Program-made: the position numbers and the translations under genes | NCBI GenBank assembly: GCA_021802115.1 | Contig: JAKABA010000004.1 | Span: 15,674-79,673, forward strand | Direction: 5' to 3' | Length of the DNA stretch: 64,000 nt | Source of the DNA: a bacterium | GTDB taxonomy: Bacteria > Chloroflexota > Dormibacteria > UBA8260 > Bog-877 | Shown here: positions 34,191 to 41,920 of the stretch, one piece after another | Layout of the letters: each line of letters begins with the position of its first letter | Position numbering within the stretch: position 1 is the stretch's first letter | The notes under the pieces: generated by a model | The model's input: the letters and a program-made list of their open reading frames with translations, nothing else | Told to the model about the DNA's origin: nothing | The model's database searches: none

Positions 34191-34751
34191 CTAGCGCAGC
34201 CGCTCCACCTGGAGCAGATCCAGCTCCACCGGAGTCTCCCTGCCGAACATGTTCACCATCACCTTGAGCTTGCCCTTGTCGGCGTTGATCTCACCGACCT
34301 TGCCGTGGAAGTCGGTGAACGGCCCATCCACGACTCTGACCGCATCCCCGATCTTGAACTCCACCTGGACCTTGGCCTGGACCTCGTTGCCGATCTGGTG
34401 CTGGATGGAGCGCATCTCAGACTCCTGGAGCGGCACCGGACGGGTGCCCGAGCCCACGAAGCTGGTCACCCCCGGGGTGTTGCGGACCACGTACCAGGAC
34501 TCGTCGGACATCACCATCCGGACCAGGATGTAGCCAGGGAAGATCCGCTTGGAGACATGCCGACGCTGGCCGTCCTTGATCTCCAGGACGTCCTCGGTGG
34601 GCACCAGCACCTCAAAGATCTTGTCGTGCATGTCCATCGACTCGACCCTCTTGAGGAGGTTGGCCTTGACCTTGTCCTCGTGGCCGGAGTACGCGTGGAT
34701 CACGTACCAGCTGGCTTGCTCGGTCGCTTCGGCGGTCTTGGCAGCTGTCAC
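34191..34751 (-). CDS. nusG: transcription termination/antitermination factor NusG
   Basis: NusG couples RNA polymerase to the ribosome and Rho. The 186-residue protein has the NGN-domain start WYVIHAYSGHEDKVKANL, the VRNTPGVTSFVGSGTRPVPL segment, and a C-terminal KOW (GDAVRVVDGPFTDFHGKVGE). Length and order secE-nusG-rplK are standard. Confidence 0.98.
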   Translation of the reverse strand: MTAAKTAEATEQASWYVIHAYSGHEDKVKANLLKRVESMDMHDKIFEVLVPTEDVLEIKDGQRRHVSKRIFPGYILVRMVMSDESWYVVRNTPGVTSFVGSGTRPVPLQESEMRSIQHQIGNEVQAKVQVEFKIGDAVRVVDGPFTDFHGKVGEINADKGKLKVMVNMFGRETPVELDLLQVERLR

Positions 34752-34781
34752 TGCGGGGCTCCCAGTGAGTTCATCTTGAGT

Positions 34782-35111
34782 TCAAGGCGTGGGCGAGGCC
34801 GGCGGGGTTGCGGTCGGGGTCGACGACGGAGCCGCCGAAGGGGCGGCGGTGGCCGGGGCGGTAGCGCTCGGAGCCGGCGTGACCGCCGGGGTCGGGGTGG
34901 TATAGAGCGGCGCCAGCAGGGCCGTCAGCCCGAAGTCTACGAGACCCAGGAACGCTCCCAGCAGGACGACCGTAACGATCACGACCCCGGTCATCTGCCG
35001 CAGTTCCGGCCAAGTCGGCCAGACCGTCTTCCTGAGCTCGCTCCATACCTCTCTTAAATAGCCTCCGGACTCAGCTCCCTCGGCTGGGGTCTCGCTTACG
35101 ACGTTCGCCAA
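34782..35111 (-). CDS. secE: preprotein translocase subunit SecE with Pro/Ala/Thr tail
   Basis: SecE clamps the SecY channel. The 109-residue protein has the amphipathic helix YLREVWSELRKTVWPTWPEL and one transmembrane segment at about residues 40-65. After it come about 40 residues made almost only of Pro, Ala, Thr and Ser. In SecE the C-terminus faces out of the cell and is normally very short, so the tail is unusual. Confidence 0.95.
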   Translation of the reverse strand: MANVVSETPAEGAESGGYLREVWSELRKTVWPTWPELRQMTGVVIVTVVLLGAFLGLVDFGLTALLAPLYTTPTPAVTPAPSATAPATAAPSAAPSSTPTATPPASPTP

Positions 35112-35144
35112 ATGTGATCCCTCTCAGCCATTGACTAGGTTCTG

Positions 35145-35217
35145 CAGGGGCGGCACGGCTCGAACGCGCGACCTGCGGTTTTGGAGACCGCTGCTCTACC
35201 AGCTGAGCTACGCCCCT
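35145..35217 (-). tRNA. tRNA-Trp (CCA anticodon)
   Basis: The cloverleaf folds completely. The acceptor stem is AGGGGCG/CGCCCCT, and the D arm contains AGCTGGTAGA. The anticodon stem-loop is GCGGT-CTCCAAA-ACCGC with anticodon CCA. The T arm has loop TTCGAGC, and the discriminator is G. The 3' CCA is not encoded. It is embedded between rpmG and secE and would be cut out of the same transcript. Confidence 0.96.
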
Positions 35218-35241
35218 TTGAGCAACAGGCGGACGCCCCCC

Positions 35242-35394
35242 CTACTTGGTCTCACGGTGGGCGGTGTGACGACGACACCGGCGACAGTACTTGCGCAGCT
35301 CCACCCGATCGGGATCGTTGCGCTTGTTCTTCTGGGTGGTGTAGTTACGCTCGCGGCACTCGCCGCACTGCAGGGTGATTATGGTGGCAGGCAC
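35242..35394 (-). CDS. rpmG: 50S ribosomal protein L33, zinc-binding form
   Basis: This 50-residue protein reads [20 protein letters not shown] and later [18 protein letters not shown]. Both CxxC pairs of the zinc form are present. The start is GTG 35392-35394 with GGAGA about 8 bases upstream. It is the first gene of the rpmG-tRNA-secE-nusG transcript and lies about 45 bp after a strong promoter. Confidence 0.95.
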   Translation of the reverse strand: MPATIITLQCGECRERNYTTQKNKRNDPDRVELRKYCRRCRRHTAHRETK

Positions 35395-35444
35395 CGGCGA
35401 CTCTCCAGACAAAAACGCCTGGCCAAGCCAGGCTTACCGAAGTC

Positions 35445-35473
35445 AGTATAGCCGTCGAGTCCGCCCCGGTCAA
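35445..35473 (-). promoter_or_regulatory. promoter of the rpmG-secE-nusG-rplKA transcript
   Basis: Minus strand: TTGACC at 35468-35473, 17 bp spacer, TATACT at 35445-35450. It lies about 50 bp upstream of rpmG and is the only strong promoter seen before rplK, so it probably drives rpmG, tRNA-Trp, secE, nusG, rplK and rplA. The adjoining 35474-35763 holds no gene. Confidence 0.8.
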
Positions 35474-35763
35474 TCAGGGCTCAGTTCCGACCAACCGTGG
35501 CCCCAGCCGAGAAGTTCTGGGCGGCGCCAGTTCGGGCTGGGATGGGGTCACTTCCGGTTGCCCGTGAGGAGCCGTGGCCACATTTCCCGAGCACCCAACC
35601 CGACCCTGCACCAGCCCACCTCCCAGAGCGGCTTTCGCCGCGCGATGCCCAGGGGACCTCCAACCTCGAAGCCGAGCTGGGCCAACCCGGCAAGCGACGA
35701 GGCTGACTTTTTCGTAGCAGGCAGGCGCTGGGTAGGGGCCCGGGGTGAGGCGTTCTAACTTGC

Positions 35764-36345
35764 GTGATCGATCCGATGTCCCCGACCTTCGACGCTGCGG
35801 ACGCGGCTTGGGACGCCCGCCTAGAGGGAGACCTCTTGGCGCGACTGGGACCGCTACGTGCCCGGCCAGTCCCAGACTTCCGACGCCCCCCCGACCGCCG
35901 CCATGGGTCGGGTCGGCTGGCTCTGGCAGCTCGGTCCCGCCCACTAGCAGTGACCGGAATCCTGCTATCGGCTGCTGTCGCCGGTCCGGCGCTGGTGGCG
36001 GTCCACGGGACCCTCTTGCCCGGGATCCCCCCTCGGTCGTCGGCGACAACGGGAAGCCTGCAGGCGCCCAGGGCCATCGGCGAGAACTGGCAGGCCACTA
36101 GGGTCGTCCAGATTGTTCCCAAGGGCGGGCTAGTGGGTGCTGGGGTCAACTCCATTGGCCGCGGTGCGGCGGCCCACCACTCAGACGTACCAAGCCGACT
36201 CGCCAAGGCGGCCGCCCCGGCTGGGCAGAGCGGTCCGCCTGCCCACCCGGCGCCCCGGCCCAACTCGCGCCCCGGCACCACGAGCCGCCCCGCGGCCACG
36301 TCACGAGCGCTGGCTCTGTCGTCCAATTCCAAGGAGAACCGCTGA
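35764..36345 (+). CDS. single-pass membrane protein, possible anti-sigma-like
   Basis: A 193-residue protein of unknown family. The N-terminus is charged (FDAADAAWDARLEGDLLARL, arginine/proline-rich). One membrane helix lies at about residues 58-80 (LAVTGILLSAAVAGPALVAV), and a Ser/Pro/Ala/Arg-rich outer tail follows. Its stop shares bases with the TadG-like start (TGATG), so it is translated with the pilus genes. The layout matches the protein at 38989-39771, which overlaps an ECF sigma gene, so an anti-sigma role is possible. GTG 35764 or ATG 35776 may be the start. Confidence 0.6.
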   Translation: MIDPMSPTFDAADAAWDARLEGDLLARLGPLRARPVPDFRRPPDRRHGSGRLALAARSRPLAVTGILLSAAVAGPALVAVHGTLLPGIPPRSSATTGSLQAPRAIGENWQATRVVQIVPKGGLVGAGVNSIGRGAAAHHSDVPSRLAKAAAPAGQSGPPAHPAPRPNSRPGTTSRPAATSRALALSSNSKENR

Positions 36346-37403
36346 TGACCCGCCATCACAGCCGCAGCGCCCAAGGCGGCCAGGTCGCCGTCCTCTTCGC
36401 GTTAGCAGCGATCGCCATCGTGGCCATTGTCGGGTTGGCGATCGATGCTGGTACCAGCTACGTAGACCAGCGGACTCTGCAGGCCGGGTCTGACACCGCC
36501 GCCACCGCTGGTGCATCGCTGCTGGCTGCCGACTTCAAAGCCTGCGAGAGCTTCGGGCAGACGCCTTACTCGGACAGCGACATAAGTCAGGTTATGTCGG
36601 GAATCGCCACCAAGGCGGTCACCGCCTCCGGGCAAGCGACTCGGCCGGTGTCAATTCAGTACGTGACCTGGAACCCCGGCGCCACGCCAGCCATTCAGGT
36701 GACGACTGCTGCCAGCGGCACGTGGTGCCCCTCCCAGGGGACTTGGACTGGCCCGACCGGCGTGACGGTTGGGGCCTTCAACCAGCACCGGCCGGCCATC
36801 CTGCAAGTCGTCGGCATCCAGAACGCTTCAGAAACAGCGTCCGCAACGGCCGCCTTCCAACTAGAGCCCGGAGGAGCCTACGGCCCCTTCATCATCTGCG
36901 CCACCAATCCGCTGACGACAGTTCCCGGTCAAACGAACCCGAACGCGGTGGAGCTGGGGGACACAGTCCTCGTCTCAGACCCCCACTGGGCCAAGAAGGA
37001 GACCGGCTGTATCTCCGGCTCTTCCGACTACCATGGCTTCCTCCACAACCCCAGCCCCAGCACAATCACCTTCACATCGGCGGGCGGGTCGCCAAGTCCC
37101 GGGACGATAACCAGCAAGGGCGGCTGCACGGTCGGACAGTTTCCGCCTCTGACCGTTGGCGACGTTCTGACCCTGCCGCTGGTGACAGAGGTCAAGGGAA
37201 CCGGCACCTACACAATCTCGGTCACCAGCCTCGTCGCCGTGCAAATCGACACGATTGCCTCCTGCTACGTCACCGGAACCGTGGTGCCTCTTGGCTCCTA
37301 CAGCGGAGGACCAGTTCCCCTTTGCAGCCCCGCTTCGCCTGGCTGCCTTTTGAGCCCAGGAGTTGGCCCCTTAACGCCAACCGTGGTGCGCCTTGTCAAT
37401 TAG
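36345..37403 (+). CDS. TadG-like Flp pilus-assembly protein
   Basis: A 352-residue exported protein. Residues 11-60 match the Tad domain: GGQVAVLFALAAIAIVAIVG, a single N-terminal membrane helix, then DAGTSYVDQRTLQAGSDTAA. The rest is a Ser/Thr/Gly-rich outer domain with paired cysteines. AAGGAG lies 8 bases before the ATG. It heads a coupled set with two TadE-like genes, but no TadA ATPase, TadB/C platform or prepilin peptidase is in the window, so assembly machinery must be elsewhere or absent. Confidence 0.8.
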   Translation: MTRHHSRSAQGGQVAVLFALAAIAIVAIVGLAIDAGTSYVDQRTLQAGSDTAATAGASLLAADFKACESFGQTPYSDSDISQVMSGIATKAVTASGQATRPVSIQYVTWNPGATPAIQVTTAASGTWCPSQGTWTGPTGVTVGAFNQHRPAILQVVGIQNASETASATAAFQLEPGGAYGPFIICATNPLTTVPGQTNPNAVELGDTVLVSDPHWAKKETGCISGSSDYHGFLHNPSPSTITFTSAGGSPSPGTITSKGGCTVGQFPPLTVGDVLTLPLVTEVKGTGTYTISVTSLVAVQIDTIASCYVTGTVVPLGSYSGGPVPLCSPASPGCLLSPGVGPLTPTVVRLVN

Positions 37404-37803
37404 CAGGCGGCAGCGGGGGCAGAGCCTGGTCGAGTTCGCGCTCGTGATACCGATCTTGTTACTTCTGGTGTCGGGGGGAGCCGATCTCGCTCGGGCGTTC
37501 TTCGTAGGTATCCAAATCTCGGACGGTGCGCGCCAAGCGGTGCTCTACGCGGCCAATACGGGGGCAACTCCATCCCAGAGCACACTCGAGGCGATCGCCG
37601 CGCAGGACTCGGGGTCCTCGCCATTGGCGTGCCCGTCCGGTGCCCTCCACTTGACTCCAGGGCCGACCTCGACCAGTGGCAGTCTGCCGGCTGGGGCCTA
37701 TTACCAGCCAATCGAAGTTTGGTGCGATCTCCCGATGTTCACGCCTGGCATCCCCTCTCCGATCCGGATCCAGACTACAGTCACCGCATTGATAGTGCCA
37801 TGA
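37393..37803 (+). CDS. TadE-like pseudopilin 1
   Basis: The 136-residue protein has the TadE motif RRQRGQSLVEFALVIPILLL followed by SGGADLARAFFVGIQISDGA, i.e. a prepilin-like hydrophobic helix after a Gly-Gln-Ser-x-x-Glu-Phe motif. The likely start is TTG 37393, overlapping the end of the TadG-like gene by 11 bp. TadE-type minor pilins act in surface attachment in other bacteria. Confidence 0.82.
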   Translation: MSISRRQRGQSLVEFALVIPILLLLVSGGADLARAFFVGIQISDGARQAVLYAANTGATPSQSTLEAIAAQDSGSSPLACPSGALHLTPGPTSTSGSLPAGAYYQPIEVWCDLPMFTPGIPSPIRIQTTVTALIVP

Positions 37804-38291
37804 AGGGTAGCCGGGACAGGGCCGCCCAAGCTGGAGTGACAAGGCAGACCCCAGGTCCAAGCCGACGCCAGGTCGGCGCCACCATGGTCGAGTTCGCGCT
37901 CATTGCCCCGCTCTTCTTCCTCATGGTCTTTGGCATTTTCAGTGCAGCCACCTACGTGCTAGAAGTTCAGATCGCCAATCAGTCCGCCCAAGCGGCCGCC
38001 CGCTGGGCCGTAGCCGCCGCAAACCTCACCTCCTCGCAGTGCATCTCAACATCGGCTCTGGCGCCGCCTCCAGCTGGCGCCACTGGCATGTATCAAGCCG
38101 CCCGAGCGGCAGCCGGTCCCTTCGCGACCTCGCTTTCCCTTGAGGAAGTGAGTTCCCCCACCCCCGCCACGGTGACGCCTTCGGCCCAGGGGTGTGAGAC
38201 CCAAGTCACCATCCCGTACGTCAGCTTCGGAGGGTTCTTCGACCTGGGGCCGACCCACATCACGGCCACCGCTTTCGATTACGTGACCTGA
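37800..38291 (+). CDS. TadE-like pseudopilin 2
   Basis: The 163-residue protein has RRQVGATMVEFALIAPLFFL and a second half typical of TadE (VLEVQIANQSAQAAARWAV). The ATG at 37800 overlaps the stop of TadE-like 1 (ATGA). A cysteine pair in the outer domain (at about residues 82 and 137) could form a disulfide. It closes the operon. Confidence 0.83.
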   Translation: MKGSRDRAAQAGVTRQTPGPSRRQVGATMVEFALIAPLFFLMVFGIFSAATYVLEVQIANQSAQAAARWAVAAANLTSSQCISTSALAPPPAGATGMYQAARAAAGPFATSLSLEEVSSPTPATVTPSAQGCETQVTIPYVSFGGFFDLGPTHITATAFDYVT

Positions 38292-38390
38292 CTTGGCTCC
38301 GGTGCAGGCGGCAAAACTGTTACCGCATCGTTCACCGGCGCTGGCAAATGGACGGGCTTGCCCGCGCCCTGATAGCGCACACTTGGAGAT

Positions 38391-38996
38391 ATGCCGCCCT
38401 CCGAGTACCAGCCGGGCTCAGCTGCCGACTTCGATCGGCTCTACCGCGACTTCCGAGGTCGGCTCCTGCAGACAGTGACGGCCATCGTGGGCGACCCCGC
38501 CGAGGCGGAGGACTGCGTCCAGGAGGCCTTTGAGAGGGCCTATCTCGCCTGGGCCAAGTTCCGTCCCGAGGCGCCCGCCCAGGCCTGGCTCCACCGGATC
38601 GCGATCAACGTCGCGATCTCGCACCGCCGTCGGCAGGCCATGCGGCAGGTTGGGGAGACGATCCGGCGCCTGGGCCGGCCCGAGGTGGCTCCTGACGTGG
38701 GGGTAGCGGCCGGGACCATGGACCTGCTGCGAGGCCTGCAGAAGTTGCCTCCCCGCCAAGCGGCCGTGATCGTGCTAAGGCACCTGCATGGATACTCCAA
38801 CCGCGAGATCGCCCTCTCCCTGGGAGTCCCCGAGCGCACCGTGGCATCACGCTTGGCGGCCGCCAAGCGACGCCTCATCGTCGAGCTGGGAGATGCCAGC
38901 GGGGCGCCGACCTCAGCCGCGTCCGCCGTCGCGGCAGCTGGAGCACCCGGGAAACCTGATCGAGCCCTGTCCCTGCATGAGGCGCACGATGTCTGA
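38391..38996 (+). CDS. ECF-family RNA polymerase sigma factor
   Basis: A 201-residue ECF sigma factor. Region 2 has DFDRLYRDFRGRLLQTVTAI and GDPAEAEDCVQEAFERAYLA, and region 4 has LPPRQAAVIVLRHLHGYSNR and LGVPERTVASRLAAAKRRL. The last 35 residues are Ala/Gly/Pro-rich. Its end overlaps the next gene by 8 bp. It lies 100 bp after the TadE genes, and control of that operon is possible but not shown. Confidence 0.9.
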   Translation: MPPSEYQPGSAADFDRLYRDFRGRLLQTVTAIVGDPAEAEDCVQEAFERAYLAWAKFRPEAPAQAWLHRIAINVAISHRRRQAMRQVGETIRRLGRPEVAPDVGVAAGTMDLLRGLQKLPPRQAAVIVLRHLHGYSNREIALSLGVPERTVASRLAAAKRRLIVELGDASGAPTSAASAVAAAGAPGKPDRALSLHEAHDV

Positions 38997-39771
38997 GCAG
39001 TTCGACAGCTGGCTGGAGGCGGAACTCAAGGACCGGCTGGCATCCGTCGAAACCCGTTTGGCTCCAGCCCGCGCCCGATACCTGGCAACCAGGGATGGAG
39101 ATCGGAGCCAAGGACCTGCCACCACGCGAGTTTGGCTGTTGCCCATAAAGGGAACGGGCCTTGCGGCGTTCATGGCTGCGGCACTGCTGGCCGGGGGCAC
39201 GGCGGCGGTTGCCGCCCACGTGATGGGGGTAGCCCCTTTTGGAGCACCGTCGGGAGCGTCTCGCACACCGACGGCCACCTCGTGTCCGAGCGGACCGTCG
39301 AGCCTCGCCATCGGCTCAAGCGGGGGCCCGGGCGGCTCAGCCTGCCACACCACTCCATCTGGGGGCCGCCGGGTGACATCCAGCTCAGCTCACGCCAAGA
39401 GCGGGAGCGCATCCCCGGCAACGGCGGCAAGCGGTGGTCGCGGTCACGGCCACTCGGGTCAGGGGACCCCTGGGGCCGCCCGGCCTGGGAGCGCCAGCCC
39501 TCATAGCAAGGAGGGCCCTCCAGCCCCGAAGGCCAGCCCCAGGGGCCAAGGCTCATCCAAGGGGCACGGGGCACCCAGCCCGGGAGGGAAGAGCACCGCG
39601 CACGCCAGTCCCGCTGGAAACGGGGCGTCCCACGCGAGTGGGACAGCCATCTCATCACCAGGACCGGCCTTCGGTACCGCCAGCCCAAACCCGGCTCCCG
39701 CGAGGCCCAGCCCGACCGCTCACGGCAGGCCCGCCCGGAGCAGCCCATCTGGCACCCCTAAGGGACACTAA
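38989..39771 (+). CDS. membrane protein, probable anti-sigma factor
   Basis: A 260-residue protein. The short cytoplasmic N-terminus is FDSWLEAELKDRLASVETRL. One membrane helix lies at about residues 55-80, and some 180 residues of Ser, Pro, Gly, Ala, His and Lys follow outside. The ATG overlaps the sigma-factor stop (ATGTCTGA), the classic arrangement of an ECF sigma factor with its membrane anti-sigma. No zinc-finger motif is present, so the assignment rests on context and topology. Confidence 0.6.
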   Translation: MSEQFDSWLEAELKDRLASVETRLAPARARYLATRDGDRSQGPATTRVWLLPIKGTGLAAFMAAALLAGGTAAVAAHVMGVAPFGAPSGASRTPTATSCPSGPSSLAIGSSGGPGGSACHTTPSGGRRVTSSSAHAKSGSASPATAASGGRGHGHSGQGTPGAARPGSASPHSKEGPPAPKASPRGQGSSKGHGAPSPGGKSTAHASPAGNGASHASGTAISSPGPAFGTASPNPAPARPSPTAHGRPARSSPSGTPKGH

Positions 39772-39820
39772 AGTCGGCTGTCACGCCCCGCGGTCGTGCC
39801 AGTCGCCAGTGGCCGACTTT
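39770..39820 (+). terminator. terminator-like hairpin after the anti-sigma gene
   Basis: AAAGTCGGC (39770-39778) and GCCGACTTT (39812-39820) form a perfect 9 bp stem beginning in the stop codon. The right arm ends in TTT. It probably ends the sigma/anti-sigma transcript. Confidence 0.55.
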
Positions 39821-40100
39821 GGCATGACGCGCCGCCAGAGCCGCCCCGCGGCCCGACCCGACTAGGTACCTGTCGGCGGCCCGAAGACCGCAGCGCCCGG
39901 CACAGGCCGTTGAGCTTTGGCCGGGCCCCGTGGGCGACGCTCCCCAGCCCTCAAAGTTGGGACGGCGGCTCCCACGGGCCAGCTGCCCCCAAATCTGGGT
40001 GCCAGGCGTTACTGTGGCGTTTCTGAATGTGAGCCCCTCGCGATGACATCGCCACGGCTTTTGGGGTCGAGCTAGCTACCGTGAGGACCTGTATCGAGAT
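39821..40100. other. intergenic region with a long imperfect hairpin
   Basis: No gene is visible. GGCCCCGTGGG (39924-39934) pairs with CCCACGGGCC (39971-39980) apart from one bulged C, across a 36-base loop. It could be a leader structure for the AAA ATPase gene. No riboswitch consensus that I know fits. Confidence 0.45.
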
Positions 40101-41504
40101 ATGAAGCCACAACCTTCTGAGCGAATCGCATCGTTCCCCGGAGATCAGGGGACAGGCTTGGCCAGAGCCTTCGGGCCGTCAGACCGCGTTCCCGGCTTCT
40201 GTCCCGTCGAGCCCTGCTCCTTGGCCGAGGTCGGGCTCCCTTTCTCCTTCGTCTCCGACCTGATCCTGAAGATCATGTACTTCAATGGCAACATCCTGGG
40301 CCGCGACATCGCCGCCCGGGCCTGCTTGCCCTGGTCGGTAGCCTCCGAGGCGCTCACCTTCCTGGCCTCCGAGGGCTACTGCGGCACGACCGGAATCCGG
40401 GGGACACATGGCCCCGGTGACGACTTCGCGGAGAGCTTCCAGTACCTGGTGACCAACACCGGGCGGGACCGGGCGCGGGAGATCCTGGAGCTCAACCAGT
40501 ACGCCGGACCCGCCCCGGTCCACCTCGACGACTACCTGGAGAGCGCCAGCTCGCTCGCCGACGAGGCCCCGGTGGTATCGGCTGAGGAGCTGCAGCAGGC
40601 GCTGCGCCATCTGGTCGTCCCCGAGCAGCTCATCGAGGTCGTGGGCACGGCGCTTACCGGCCGCCAGGCTCTCTTCCTCTATGGGCCCCCTGGCAATGGC
40701 AAGAGCTCGATCGCAGACGCCTGCGCCACTGTGCTGGGGGACCCAATCTTCATCCCCCATGCCCTCTATGTCCACGGCGAGGTGATCCGGCTCTTCGACC
40801 CGGTCCATCATCGCCTGGTCTCCGGCCCACCTATCCCCCACGACCGGCGCTGGGTTTTGGTCTACCGGCCGGTGGTCCACGCCGGGGGCGAACTCCGGGG
40901 CAACGAGCTGGAGTTGGCCTTCGACCGCAGCCTGGGCTTCTACGAGGCACCGCTCCAGCTCAAGGCCAACGGTGGCATCTTCCACGTTGACGACTTCGGC
41001 CGCCAGATGATCCCCCCTCGCCAGATCCTCAACCGCCTTATCGTCCCTCTGGAGTCGGGGATCGACTACCTCAACGTGGCTCGGGCCGGCACCACGGTGA
41101 GCGTCCCCTATGCCGCGGTGCTGCTGCTCTCGACCAACCTCGACCCGGGGGAGCTGGTCGACGAGGCATTTCTGCGTCGGGTGCGCTACAAGGCCTTGGT
41201 GCCCGACCCCACGGCCGAGCAGTTCCGGCTGATCCTGCAGAGGGTCTGTCAGAGCCGGGGCATCCAGTACCGAGATGAGGTCGTCGACTACCTCTTGCAA
41301 AAGCACTACGCGCCGGTGGGAAGAGCTTTGCGGGGCTGCCATCCGCGCGACCTGGTGGACCAGATAGTCGCCACCGCGCGCTATCTGGGGATTCACCCCG
41401 AGCTCACGCCCGACCTGATCGATCGGGTGGCCAGGGCCTATTTCTCTGACATTCGGCCCTCCACAACCCAGCACCTGGGCGGCGACGCCCGGACCCTTTC
41501 CTGA
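40101..41504 (+). CDS. MoxR-like AAA ATPase with N-terminal winged-helix-like domain
   Basis: A 467-residue cytoplasmic protein. Residues 41-140 look like a winged helix (ILGRDIAARACLPWSVASEA, then TNTGRDRAREILELNQY). An AAA domain follows, with Walker A GPPGNGKSS at 195-203, Walker B GIFHVDDFG at 292-300 and a sensor-like LLLSTNLDP. The C-terminal lid contains GCHPRDLVDQIVATARYLGI. Similar proteins are annotated only as ATP-binding proteins; I cannot name a substrate. Its location next to Tad-like genes and a sigma circuit suggests a role in surface-structure assembly or control. Confidence 0.8.
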   Translation: MKPQPSERIASFPGDQGTGLARAFGPSDRVPGFCPVEPCSLAEVGLPFSFVSDLILKIMYFNGNILGRDIAARACLPWSVASEALTFLASEGYCGTTGIRGTHGPGDDFAESFQYLVTNTGRDRAREILELNQYAGPAPVHLDDYLESASSLADEAPVVSAEELQQALRHLVVPEQLIEVVGTALTGRQALFLYGPPGNGKSSIADACATVLGDPIFIPHALYVHGEVIRLFDPVHHRLVSGPPIPHDRRWVLVYRPVVHAGGELRGNELELAFDRSLGFYEAPLQLKANGGIFHVDDFGRQMIPPRQILNRLIVPLESGIDYLNVARAGTTVSVPYAAVLLLSTNLDPGELVDEAFLRRVRYKALVPDPTAEQFRLILQRVCQSRGIQYRDEVVDYLLQKHYAPVGRALRGCHPRDLVDQIVATARYLGIHPELTPDLIDRVARAYFSDIRPSTTQHLGGDARTLS

Positions 41505-41920
41505 ACCTACCACCCACTGCCGGCTCGGCTCCCTCGGCCCGGCCCCCTACTAGATCCGCGCCGCCCCGACAACCGTAGTCTGCCGCTGCGCTCTTCGGGC
41601 GGAGCCTGAGCGCCCGCGGTAGGGGGAGCCTCCCCGCCACCGTCTCTGCCAGAAAGACTGGTTGGCCCTGCCGAGCGGCAGTGCCGACCCTCAGAGCCCC
41701 TACCTGCATCCCGGCACGGAGATCCCCGCCTGGGGTGGCGGGTCACCCCGTCTCAGTCCACCAGCCTCTCTGCGCCTCGGTGCAGGTGCCGCCCAGAACA
41801 GGCCGCCCCGAGGCGGCCCGTCCCCCGAGGTGTCCCGCCATAACTGGGAGGGTACGGTGGGCCCCGCGCCCGGTCGCGGACGCGGGGCCCCAAATGGCTT
41901 GCGTGGGAGTCAGATTGGGC
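41505..41920. terminator. convergent intergenic region with two GC hairpins
   Basis: No gene. Two perfect stem-loops are present: GGCCGCC/GGCGGCC with a 4-base loop (41801-41818), and GGGCCCCGCG/CGCGGGGCCC with a 12-base loop (41859-41890). They lie between the ends of the AAA ATPase gene and the first sedolisin gene and probably act as a bidirectional terminator. No T-run is present. Confidence 0.6.
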
